7,760 nt of DNA from NCBI GenBank assembly GCA_014379665.1, contig JACMLK010000190.1, forward strand, positions 1-7,760, in the 5' to 3' direction. Position numbers and translations under genes: made by a program. Shown one piece after another: positions 1 through 6,348 of the stretch. The stretch is from Saprospiraceae bacterium. GTDB lineage: Bacteria > Bacteroidota > Bacteroidia > Chitinophagales > Saprospiraceae. Positions within the stretch are counted from its first letter, which is position 1; each line of letters opens with the position of its first letter. The notes under the pieces were generated by a model that ran no database searches, was not told the DNA's origin, and was given only the letters and a program-made list of their open reading frames with translations.

Positions 1-136
1 GGCACCCGATAGGGATGGGAAGGCCGGCTCGAGGCGAATTTAATTTATGCGAATAATGTATTTTTTTTTGAGCAGTATGAGAAAATGTTTTAAATAAAAA
101 GAAGTGCAATTTGTTATACACACCATTTGCAAATGA

Positions 137-168
137 TTTGAACATCAACATATTAAATTGTATTTTTG
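137..168 (+). promoter_or_regulatory. Candidate Bacteroidota promoter for the kinase operon
   Basis: TTTG at 137-140 is followed after 20 bases by TATTTTTG at 161-168. This matches the known Bacteroidota primary sigma-factor pattern, a TTG near -33 and TAnnTTTG near -7. Transcription would start around 174-176, leaving a leader of about 45 bases before the TTG start codon at 220. The match is by eye, and the motif is short enough to occur by chance in AT-rich DNA. Its position before the first gene and the correct spacing support it. Confidence 0.45.
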
Positions 169-176
169 TCCTACTT

Positions 177-203
177 TTAGTGCTTGTCATAATAAAGCAC
201 TAA
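177..203. repeat. Perfect 9-bp inverted repeat in the kinase leader
   Basis: TTAGTGCTT (177-185) and AAGCACTAA (195-203) are exact reverse complements separated by 9 bases. The dyad begins just downstream of the predicted -7 element and ends 16 bases before the start codon. It could be an operator or a hairpin in the 5' leader. It is not followed by a T run on either strand, so a simple intrinsic terminator is less likely. Confidence 0.5.
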
Positions 204-219
204 CCTAAAAAAATATAAC

Positions 220-1989
220 TTGCGCAGAACCCTCCAAATATTTTTTTTATTTTATTTAGCTGCACCAATATATGGGCAGTTCAATAAAGACAGTTCGTAT
301 TCTTATCAGGATCTGAATAAAATTCTGGAGGTTGTCAAGACCAGTAAAGATAAAAAAATGTTGGCTGAGGTATACGTCAAGCTGGCAGACTATGAAGGTG
401 ATTTGTTTTCTGATTACAGACGGGCTCTCGAGTATTACAGACGGGCTCTTGAAAATTTTAAAATTATGGGAGATAGTGCCGGTGTCAACCGAACCAATCA
501 CGCCATAGCCAAAAGATATCTCGATGCTGGATTTTATGAAGAATCAATCAATATTTTTCTAAATCTCGTCAATATTTATCTTAAGAAAAACGATCAGGTA
601 AGCCTGGCAAATTTGTATTTTGATGTCAGTAAAGCATACAAAGCCCGCGGTGATATTGAAAAATCCATTGAATATCTCCAGAAATCCATCGACATCAATG
701 AAGTGATAAAAGATACCTCATTATTGACCAATATACTATTTGAAAAAATACAATCTTTTGAATTAAATAATGAATTGGACAGTGCCCTGATCACTTCTTA
801 TGGAGTGTTTAAAATAAATACTGAAAGAGACAATCAGGAGATGGTTGCCAAAAGCCTTTTTCATATCGGATATATCAATAAACTTAAAAAATTATACCCA
901 CCAGCCATAAAATATTTAAATAAAGCTGAATTGCTTCTGCCGTATCAACCTTACAGTGAATTAAGAAAATTTATTTACAAGGAATTGGCAGATGTATATG
1001 CCAAATCAGGTGATTACGCCGGAGCATATCCTTATCTGCAGAACTACGCCATATTAAATGATAGCATTCTGAATAAAAACAGGCTGGAGTCCATCACGAA
1101 TCTCGCACTTAAATATGGATCACAGGACAAACAATCCAGTATTGAAGTGCTGAAGATAGACAAACAATATGCCGAGGAAAAAAACAAAGCTCAGCGGAAA
1201 ACGCTGTATATTTTGGCGGGAGGTTTGATTTTGGTATTGTCATCTATTTATTTCATCATTAAATTTTATGATCAGCGTATCAGTACAACTAAGATAATCA
1301 CTGAACAAAAAGAAGAAATCAATCATCAAAAGATAAGAGAACTGGAAGATAATATTAAAATGAGCAGTATGCGTTCGGTCATCGAAGGGCAGGAAATAGA
1401 GAGGGAACGTATTGCCAAAGATCTCCATGATAGTCTGGGAGGATTGCTAAGTACTATTAAACTGCAATTTGACCACGTGCGATCCAAAAAGGAAGAATTG
1501 TACAATCTAAAAGAATATAACCAGGCATACAAGCTGCTGGACACTGCTGTTGAAGAAGTGAGAACCATCTCCAGGAATCTTCAGCCGGGTTCGTTACAGG
1601 ACCTGGGCTTAATACCTGCGATCAAAGACCTGATCAACAGATTTGAAGGAGATGCTTACCCTGATATTTATTTTCAGTATTATGAGATGCCTGAAAAAAT
1701 GGATAGAATGATCGCCCTTTCTGTGTACAGGATTATCCAGGAATTACTCAACAATAGTCTCAAACATGCTAATGCCAAAGAAATATTGATACAAATCAAT
1801 ACAGAAGATGACGAACTGGTCATACAATACGAAGATGATGGTATTGGATTTGATCAGAAAAATTTAAATAGAAAAGGTATGGGACTGGAAAACGTAAAAT
1901 CAAGAATAAACTACATGCATGGATCAATCGTCATTGATTCTGAAAGTGGTCGGGGCATATCAGTCCTGATCAGAATAAAACACCAGTAA
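220..1989 (+). CDS. TPR-containing membrane sensor histidine kinase (HisKA_3 type)
   Basis: This encodes a 589-aa sensor kinase expected to autophosphorylate and pass phosphate to a NarL/LuxR-type response regulator. Residues 1-20 form a signal peptide (basic MRR, then a hydrophobic stretch ending near YGQ). Residues about 45-305 are helical TPR repeats, predicted periplasmic. One membrane helix lies at about 328-350, followed by a coiled-coil linker at 355-390. The HisKA_3 dimerisation domain contains KDLHDSLGG with phospho-acceptor His403. The HATPase domain shows an N box (ELLNNSLKHA, Asn512), a G1 box (DDGIG, 539-543) and a G2 box (GMGL, 553-556), so it looks catalytically intact. The start is TTG: a stop lies in frame at 193-195, there is no upstream ATG, and the next in-frame ATG (358) would remove the signal peptide. 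No response regulator is nearby, so it is an orphan within this window. The next gene begins 3 bases after its stop. Confidence 0.93.
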   Translation: MRRTLQIFFLFYLAAPIYGQFNKDSSYSYQDLNKILEVVKTSKDKKMLAEVYVKLADYEGDLFSDYRRALEYYRRALENFKIMGDSAGVNRTNHAIAKRYLDAGFYEESINIFLNLVNIYLKKNDQVSLANLYFDVSKAYKARGDIEKSIEYLQKSIDINEVIKDTSLLTNILFEKIQSFELNNELDSALITSYGVFKINTERDNQEMVAKSLFHIGYINKLKKLYPPAIKYLNKAELLLPYQPYSELRKFIYKELADVYAKSGDYAGAYPYLQNYAILNDSILNKNRLESITNLALKYGSQDKQSSIEVLKIDKQYAEEKNKAQRKTLYILAGGLILVLSSIYFIIKFYDQRISTTKIITEQKEEINHQKIRELEDNIKMSSMRSVIEGQEIERERIAKDLHDSLGGLLSTIKLQFDHVRSKKEELYNLKEYNQAYKLLDTAVEEVRTISRNLQPGSLQDLGLIPAIKDLINRFEGDAYPDIYFQYYEMPEKMDRMIALSVYRIIQELLNNSLKHANAKEILIQINTEDDELVIQYEDDGIGFDQKNLNRKGMGLENVKSRINYMHGSIVIDSESGRGISVLIRIKHQ

Positions 1990-1992
1990 ATC

Positions 1993-2928
1993 ATGAACAG
2001 TATTTCCGCTGTCATGACACTCCCAAGCTTTATAGTCCATGTAATATTACCTGTGACATTAGAAAAAAAAATAAAACTTTTGATAAAAAGGGATGACTTG
2101 ATCCATCCGTGGGTTTCGGGAAATAAATGGCGAAAACTAAAATACAACATCGACTGTGCTATAAATAACCATTACAATTCCATCATCACTTTTGGTGGAG
2201 CCTTTTCAAATCACATTTTTGCCGTCGCTGGTGCATGCGCGATGTCCGGATTAAAAAGTATAGGTATAATCAGGGGAGAAATTGACCCGGCTAATCCTAC
2301 CTTAAAATTTTGTGCTGAAAGAAATATGACCATGATCCCGGTAACCAGAAATGAGTATCGCGAAAAAGAAGCTTCTTCTGAAATTCAGCAAATATTATTA
2401 AATCACCCCGAAGCTTTGGTCATACCAGAAGGAGGTACCAACGCTCTTGCCTTTACCGGAGTGGCAGAAATATGGGATGAATTAAAAGATCAGTTGGATC
2501 AGATGCCCGATTATATGGTATTGTCTGCCGGCACGGGAGGTACTGCTGCAGGTTTATTGAGTGCCAATGATTTTGAGACAAAAATAATCAGCATTTCAGC
2601 ACTAAAATCAACACACCTATACAATGAAATATTGCATCTTTCCGAACATAAAAACAAAGAAAAGTTAACTGTAATCGACAATTATCATTTTGGAGGATAT
2701 GGAAAATGGACTACGGAGTTATTGGAAAACATGCAGGAATTTGAAAATAAAACCAAAATACCTTTGGATCATGTGTATAACGGAAAGTCGGTGTTTGGAA
2801 TGATGGATATGATAAAAAATGATTATTTTCCTGAAGGATCCACCATTCTGTATCTTCACACCGGAGGCTTACAGGGAAAAGCCGGTCTTTCCTATATGGA
2901 GTCCAAAAATGTCTCTGATAAGCATTAG
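1993..2928 (+). CDS. PLP-dependent ACC deaminase / D-cysteine desulfhydrase family protein
   Basis: This is a 311-aa fold-type II PLP enzyme (tryptophan synthase beta-like family), full length for the group. The PLP-binding lysine is probably Lys45 in VSGNKWRKLKY (41-51), which aligns with GNKxRKLEY of ACC deaminase. GGAFSNH (68-74) places Ser72-Asn73 where the family has its catalytic QSN. SAGTGGTAAG (178-187) is the glycine-rich phosphate-binding loop. VYNGK (261-265) and LHTGGLQG (288-295) are conserved C-terminal segments. Family members deaminate 1-aminocyclopropane-1-carboxylate or release sulfide and ammonia from D-cysteine; motifs alone do not settle the substrate, and Bacteroidota members are usually annotated with both names. 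It is probably cytoplasmic, with no signal peptide or membrane helix. It starts 3 bases after the kinase stop, suggesting co-transcription. A second in-frame ATG at 2014 is possible; family similarity only begins after it. Confidence 0.88.
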   Translation: MNSISAVMTLPSFIVHVILPVTLEKKIKLLIKRDDLIHPWVSGNKWRKLKYNIDCAINNHYNSIITFGGAFSNHIFAVAGACAMSGLKSIGIIRGEIDPANPTLKFCAERNMTMIPVTRNEYREKEASSEIQQILLNHPEALVIPEGGTNALAFTGVAEIWDELKDQLDQMPDYMVLSAGTGGTAAGLLSANDFETKIISISALKSTHLYNEILHLSEHKNKEKLTVIDNYHFGGYGKWTTELLENMQEFENKTKIPLDHVYNGKSVFGMMDMIKNDYFPEGSTILYLHTGGLQGKAGLSYMESKNVSDKH

Positions 2929-3013
2929 AATTTAAGTATTTAATGAACGTGTATCTGACGAACAAGGCACTGATTTAATTACAATAATCTCAAGTTATTG
3001 CTATGTTTCATAA

Positions 3014-3070
3014 TATAACCCCGAAGGGGTGTAATATTTATAACCCCGTGGTGAAACCCGGGGTTATAAA
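3014..3070. repeat. REP-like palindromic repeat module
   Basis: The core TATAACCCCG occurs twice in direct orientation (3014-3023 and 3039-3048, starts 25 bases apart) and once inverted (CGGGGTTATA, 3059-3068). The first copy forms a 5-bp hairpin, ACCCC (3018-3022) with GGGGT (3026-3030), around a GAA loop. The second and inverted copies form a perfect 12-bp stem, 3037-3048 with 3059-3070. Its loop can fold further as GGT (3050-3052) with ACC (3056-3058), again around GAA. Similar C4/G4 palindromes with related sequence are, as I recall, scattered between genes in Bacteroidota genomes; only one unit is visible here, so dispersal is inference. Confidence 0.65.
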
Positions 3071-3094
3071 TCCTGACAACACCTGATTTTGGCG

Positions 3095-3112
3095 TCCCTA
3101 AGTACTTAGGGA
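3095..3112. repeat. 18-bp perfect palindrome
   Basis: The 18 bases centred between 3103 and 3104 (half-site TCCCTAAGT) equal their own reverse complement. It lies 24 bases after the repeat module and 50 bases from the stop of the minus-strand gene. It may be part of the same dispersed element, or a stem for transcript ends. Nothing shows it is a protein-binding site. Confidence 0.6.
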
Positions 3113-3161
3113 TTGCTAATATTGCAAAAATCATGACAAAATTTGATCGAAACCACGACAT

Positions 3162-3470
3162 CTAGGGTTTCAAATACTCCGACGTATAATTTCCAACATG
3201 GATTTTGTTTTCTCTGATCCTTCTTGCGTGTAAATAATAATTTATAATGCCAAATACAAAGAGCAGTGATGAGATCATATAAAATATGAAACTGATCGTG
3301 GTACCGGATTTTATATCAAGTAAATTAGGAATACTCAATCCTGCTACTAAAAAATACATCGAAGTACGTAGAAAGGAAAGAAAAGTGCTTTGATTGGCAA
3401 GTGTAGTTCTCTGAAGTGCGAGATTTTCTCTGAGGATCAGATCTTTATTTAATTTATGTTCTAATTCCAT
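3162..3470 (-). CDS. DUF202 family small inner-membrane protein
   Basis: Using the ATG at 3470 this encodes 102 aa; an in-frame TTG at 3530 would add 20 polar residues (122 aa). I prefer the ATG: the seven residues before DLILRE fit the short N-terminal tails of this family, and a TAAATTTG promoter-like element overlaps the TTG. The family pattern is visible: LALQRTTLANQSTFLSFLRT (17-36) followed by a first membrane helix (about 33-51), then a second (about 58-80), and a short basic, polar C-terminus. DUF202 (YidH-like) proteins are small integral membrane proteins of unknown function. In many relatives the middle of the motif reads LANERT; here it is LANQST, so the Glu-Arg pair is replaced. 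The gene stands alone, convergent to the PLP enzyme and divergent from the secreted protein gene. No function can be inferred from context. Confidence 0.82.
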   Translation of the reverse strand: MELEHKLNKDLILRENLALQRTTLANQSTFLSFLRTSMYFLVAGLSIPNLLDIKSGTTISFIFYMISSLLFVFGIINYYLHARRIRENKIHVGNYTSEYLKP

Positions 3471-3527
3471 AAGGTGATATTGTCTGTACCTGATATTATT
3501 TTGAATTTTAATTTCAAAATCATCATG

Positions 3528-3535
3528 CAAATTTA
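3528..3535 (-). promoter_or_regulatory. Possible -7 element for the DUF202 gene
   Basis: On the minus strand this reads TAAATTTG, an exact match to TAnnTTTG, about 58 bases before the ATG at 3470. I see no TTG at the usual -33 distance, so this is weak. If real, it would place the TTG at 3530 inside the promoter and make the ATG the true start. Confidence 0.2.
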
Positions 3536-3648
3536 TTGAAAAATGTCGGTTAATTGGATTAATTGAATTATTCTGAATTCCCCTTCAAAACTTTAGGTCC
3601 AAAAACATATCTTTGTAACATCATCCCTTTTTCAGTAAAACCACAATT
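3531..3648. other. Divergent intergenic region
   Basis: This AT-rich spacer lies between the DUF202 gene (minus) and the secreted-protein gene (plus) and must contain or adjoin promoters for both. Apart from the two -7 candidates I see no operator-like dyad or RNA structure in it. Confidence 0.5.
3608..3615 (+). promoter_or_regulatory. Candidate -7 element for the secreted-protein/alkB unit
   Basis: TATCTTTG matches TAnnTTTG exactly and lies 33 bases before the ATG at 3649, predicting a leader of roughly 25-30 bases. The upstream partner is poor: only a TTC at 3584-3586 sits near the expected distance. Confidence 0.35.
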
Positions 3649-6333
3649 ATGCGTATTTCAATATTCTATATGATCTGTATTTTAGGAGTTTCATCATTGA
3701 CCTTGAAAAGTCAGGGAAACACCATGATAATCCCGGATATCAGCCATCAAACCACTGTAGTAAATAAGGGTTCCGCGATCAAAAAAACCCAATTAAGTGC
3801 CACTGCCAAACCTTCATCAATAAAAAGTGACTGGAATGTGGTTCTTCGCAATCTGACTTCATTCAATCATACCAGCCCCATTCCAACTAAAGAATTTAAA
3901 AAGCTAAAACAAAAAATCAATAATGATAGATTCAATAATGCCAATAATTTGCATCCGCAACAAGAAACGGCTTCAAAGTCAGTAACTCAACCTTTTTTAA
4001 ACCGAAACTTCAGAGGTAACAGTCGGGACCAAAGTGTGCCAATGGACAATTCAATAGCTGTTTCACGCAATGGATTTATTGTATCGGCTGTTAATACCAA
4101 CATTATTTTCACAGGACCGGATGGGGTGATCACGTTTCAAAAGGGATTTTCTGATTTTTTTACCTTACTGGGGCTGGGCACCAGAATGTATGATCCCAGA
4201 ATAATATATGACGTAGAAGAAAACCGATTTATCTTTATGTGCCTCCACGGTTCAGAGCCTTCCACTACACAACTTTGTATTGCTTTTTCAAAAACAGAAG
4301 ATCCCAATGGAGAATGGAACTATTATAAAATAGATGGCAACCCGTCAGGAGATCAACATTGGTTTGATTATCCTAATATAGCAATCACAAAAAATGATTT
4401 ATATATCGCTGGGCTAATGAGAGATGTACCGGGAGACTGGTCATATTCGGTCTTATATCAGATCGATAAGAAGGCAGGTTTCCAGGGGAATGAAGTCTTA
4501 TGGAAATACTACAATGATATAAAAAATGCAGATGGGCTAGCTTCTTTCAATTTGGTTCCTACTCCATCAGGATGGAATTATCTTCCTGCTAATGGCATGT
4601 ATTTTGTAAGCAATCAGGCATTAGGTGGCGATACTTACCATTTTTATTATACTACCGGATCTCTTAATACAAATCCATCTCTTGTATCTATGTTATCCAA
4701 AGGATTAGCCATTGAAATAGCTCCTGACGGAAGACAAAAACAAACTTCCAACATACTCAATACATTCGACAGCAGGATATGGTCTGCATTATACCACAAT
4801 GGCGTCATTCACATGGGCACTCACGTCAAAACACCTAATGGTGATGTAGGTCTGTTTTATGGAAGGATGGATGTCAGTTCACTCAAAGTAGAAGCTGATA
4901 TCCTGACATCACCCGGAAAAGATTATGCTTTTCCTTCATTTTCTGCTTTTGGCCAGAAAGAAACAGATGCTGAAATACTTGTAAATTATCTCGTGTCAGG
5001 AGCAGATTTATTTCCCGGGCAGGAACAGCGTTTATGCAGTGGTGCAAATGCGGATTTTTTGTGGAGTGAACCCGTAACCTTAAAAGAAGGGCTAAGTATT
5101 ATCAATGCGCGGGCTGACAATAATGAACGCTGGGGAGACTATACCACTTCATCAAGAAGATTTATTAATGATCGTGTTGAAAGTTGGGTCACAGGTTCCT
5201 TCGGAGAACAAAACAGCTATGGAACCTGGCTCGGACAATATGTATCCGAGGAATCCTTCAATACCATACCAATGGCGGAGTTTGTAAGCGATAAAACCAC
5301 AGCACCTAAAAACACAGAAATTACTTTTAATGACATCACTCAAAAAAATCCAATTTCATGGCAGTGGACTTTCGAGGGAGGCGTACCATCATCATCTTCT
5401 GACCTGGCACCCAAAGTGATATTTCCAGATGATGGAGCATATGACATTACACTTATAGTAACCAACGATCTTGGTACTGATACCCTCACAAAAATAGAAT
5501 ACATCCATATCCAGGATACCATCGCAAAGCCTGTGGCACAATTTATCATGGATCAGGATACAATATTTAAAAATGACAGCATTCAATTTTTAAACCTCAG
5601 CTCTGATGATGCAGTCACATTCAAGTGGGCTTTCCAATCCGGTAATCCTTCATCGAGTACATTGAGAGATCCTGTAGTTAAATACAATAATGTTGGTTCT
5701 TTTTTGGTATCACTGACCGCAGCCAATATTGCAGGGAGCAATACTAAAATCATACAAAAAGCGGTGACGGTGCTCAACAGGTTTGCTCCTGTGGCAGCAT
5801 TTACAGCGGATAAGACCAATATAGCAACGGGTGAATCAATTATGTTTTCAGATATTTCAACCGGAGGACCTAAAAGTCGCGAATGGGCATTTGAAGGCGG
5901 CAGCCCTGCATCCTCATCCATAAAAAACCCTGTTATACGGTATGATCAAAATGGTACGTTCGAAGTGTCACTTAAAGTAATGAATGAATTTGGAGAAAAT
6001 ACCACAGTTAAAACCGGTTACATCATGGTTGGTGAGGTGAACACAGTAGATCTACCTTTGATTACAAAAATTAAATTATATCCAAATCCAGTCTCTGAAG
6101 GCACGGTTACTTTGAATTTTGAAATTGATCAAACTCAAAAACTCAGGTTTAGTCTGAATGATGTAAATGGAAAAATAATACGGTTACTTTATCATGACAG
6201 GGTAAAAACGGGACAAAATCAATTTTCATTTAATGCTGACACCCTGATATCCGGTATCTACTTCCTCAAAATAACAGATGAAGCAGGAAAAAACGTAGCT
6301 ATTCCTGTGGTAGTACAAAATGGTGGTTTTTAA
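3649..6333 (+). CDS. T9SS-exported protein: propeller-like region, three PKD domains, type A sorting domain
   Basis: An 894-aa exported protein. A signal peptide spans about residues 1-22 (MRIS, hydrophobic core, ending near KSQG), followed by a polar Asn/Lys/Gln-rich stretch to about 115. Residues 117-535 resemble a beta-propeller-like region known from other secreted bacterial proteins (for example MDNSIAVS at 132-139, then MYDPRIIYD and HWFDYPNIAI). No catalytic residues are recognisable. Three PKD-type beta-sandwich domains follow at about 541-621, 627-709 and 713-794, each with a W(T/A)F core and a Gly-x-Pro-(S/A)-Ser-Ser turn. The last 90 residues are a type A T9SS sorting domain beginning KIKLYPNP (Pro-Asn-Pro at 812-814), normally removed when the protein is attached to or released from the outer surface. 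It is therefore probably cell-surface or secreted, with a likely role in adhesion or binding (inference). The alkB-like gene starts 15 bases after its stop. Confidence 0.88.
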   Translation: MRISIFYMICILGVSSLTLKSQGNTMIIPDISHQTTVVNKGSAIKKTQLSATAKPSSIKSDWNVVLRNLTSFNHTSPIPTKEFKKLKQKINNDRFNNANNLHPQQETASKSVTQPFLNRNFRGNSRDQSVPMDNSIAVSRNGFIVSAVNTNIIFTGPDGVITFQKGFSDFFTLLGLGTRMYDPRIIYDVEENRFIFMCLHGSEPSTTQLCIAFSKTEDPNGEWNYYKIDGNPSGDQHWFDYPNIAITKNDLYIAGLMRDVPGDWSYSVLYQIDKKAGFQGNEVLWKYYNDIKNADGLASFNLVPTPSGWNYLPANGMYFVSNQALGGDTYHFYYTTGSLNTNPSLVSMLSKGLAIEIAPDGRQKQTSNILNTFDSRIWSALYHNGVIHMGTHVKTPNGDVGLFYGRMDVSSLKVEADILTSPGKDYAFPSFSAFGQKETDAEILVNYLVSGADLFPGQEQRLCSGANADFLWSEPVTLKEGLSIINARADNNERWGDYTTSSRRFINDRVESWVTGSFGEQNSYGTWLGQYVSEESFNTIPMAEFVSDKTTAPKNTEITFNDITQKNPISWQWTFEGGVPSSSSDLAPKVIFPDDGAYDITLIVTNDLGTDTLTKIEYIHIQDTIAKPVAQFIMDQDTIFKNDSIQFLNLSSDDAVTFKWAFQSGNPSSSTLRDPVVKYNNVGSFLVSLTAANIAGSNTKIIQKAVTVLNRFAPVAAFTADKTNIATGESIMFSDISTGGPKSREWAFEGGSPASSSIKNPVIRYDQNGTFEVSLKVMNEFGENTTVKTGYIMVGEVNTVDLPLITKIKLYPNPVSEGTVTLNFEIDQTQKLRFSLNDVNGKIIRLLYHDRVKTGQNQFSFNADTLISGIYFLKITDEAGKNVAIPVVVQNGGF
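5269..6030 (+). other. Three tandem PKD domain coding repeats
   Basis: Within the secreted-protein gene, three repeats of about 250 bases encode successive PKD domains. Aligned cores are WTFEGGVPSSSS, WAFQSGNPSSST and WAFEGGSPASSS, each followed by a proline-valine-type strand and a later VSL/ITL strand. The DNA of the three copies has diverged, so this is an old duplication. PKD domains usually act as spacers or binding modules in surface proteins. Confidence 0.8.
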
Positions 6334-6348
6334 TTATTTAATAAAATT

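Larger units (their letters stand above)
1..219. other. Left-edge noncoding region with GC-rich end
   Basis: No gene is supported here. The first 40 bases are about 65% GC (26 of 40 counted), then composition drops abruptly to the AT-rich state of the rest of the window. On the plus strand all three frames close by position 56. On the minus strand one frame starting with ATG at 145-143 stays open to the left edge (48 codons), but most of it is low-complexity AT-rich sequence, so I do not call it a gene. The region also holds the promoter candidate and the inverted repeat listed separately. Confidence 0.5.
2929..3161. other. Intergenic region between convergent genes, rich in palindromes
   Basis: This spacer separates the 3' ends of the PLP enzyme (plus) and the DUF202 gene (minus). 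No plausible gene lies in it. It contains a small AT hairpin (CAATAA 2982-2987 with TTATTG 2995-3000), the repeat module at 3014-3070 and the palindrome at 3095-3112. Stem-loops between converging genes could end transcription from both sides, but none is followed by a convincing T run. Confidence 0.6.

Noticed and set aside
1..60. Possible 3' end of RNase P RNA or another structured RNA
   Set aside because: A few short stretches seemed reminiscent, but the pairing partner and conserved tail expected in RNase P are absent.
256..1568. Minus-strand frames within the kinase gene
   Set aside because: They are antisense to a strongly supported coding region and show no protein-family features.
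1993..2928. Naming the PLP enzyme specifically acdS or dcyD
   Set aside because: The visible motifs are shared by both activities, and the residues I could align do not separate them.
3014..3070. CRISPR-like repeat array
   Set aside because: There are only two direct copies of a 10-base core, no regular spacers, and no cas genes nearby.
2979..3161. 60-codon minus-strand frame starting directly after the DUF202 stop codon
   Set aside because: Most of it is translation of the palindromic repeat module and the 18-bp palindrome, and it has no recognisable domain. It is a by-product of the repeat.
5105..5921. Alternative frames on both strands inside the PKD region
   Set aside because: They overlap clearly coding PKD repeats and resemble no protein family.
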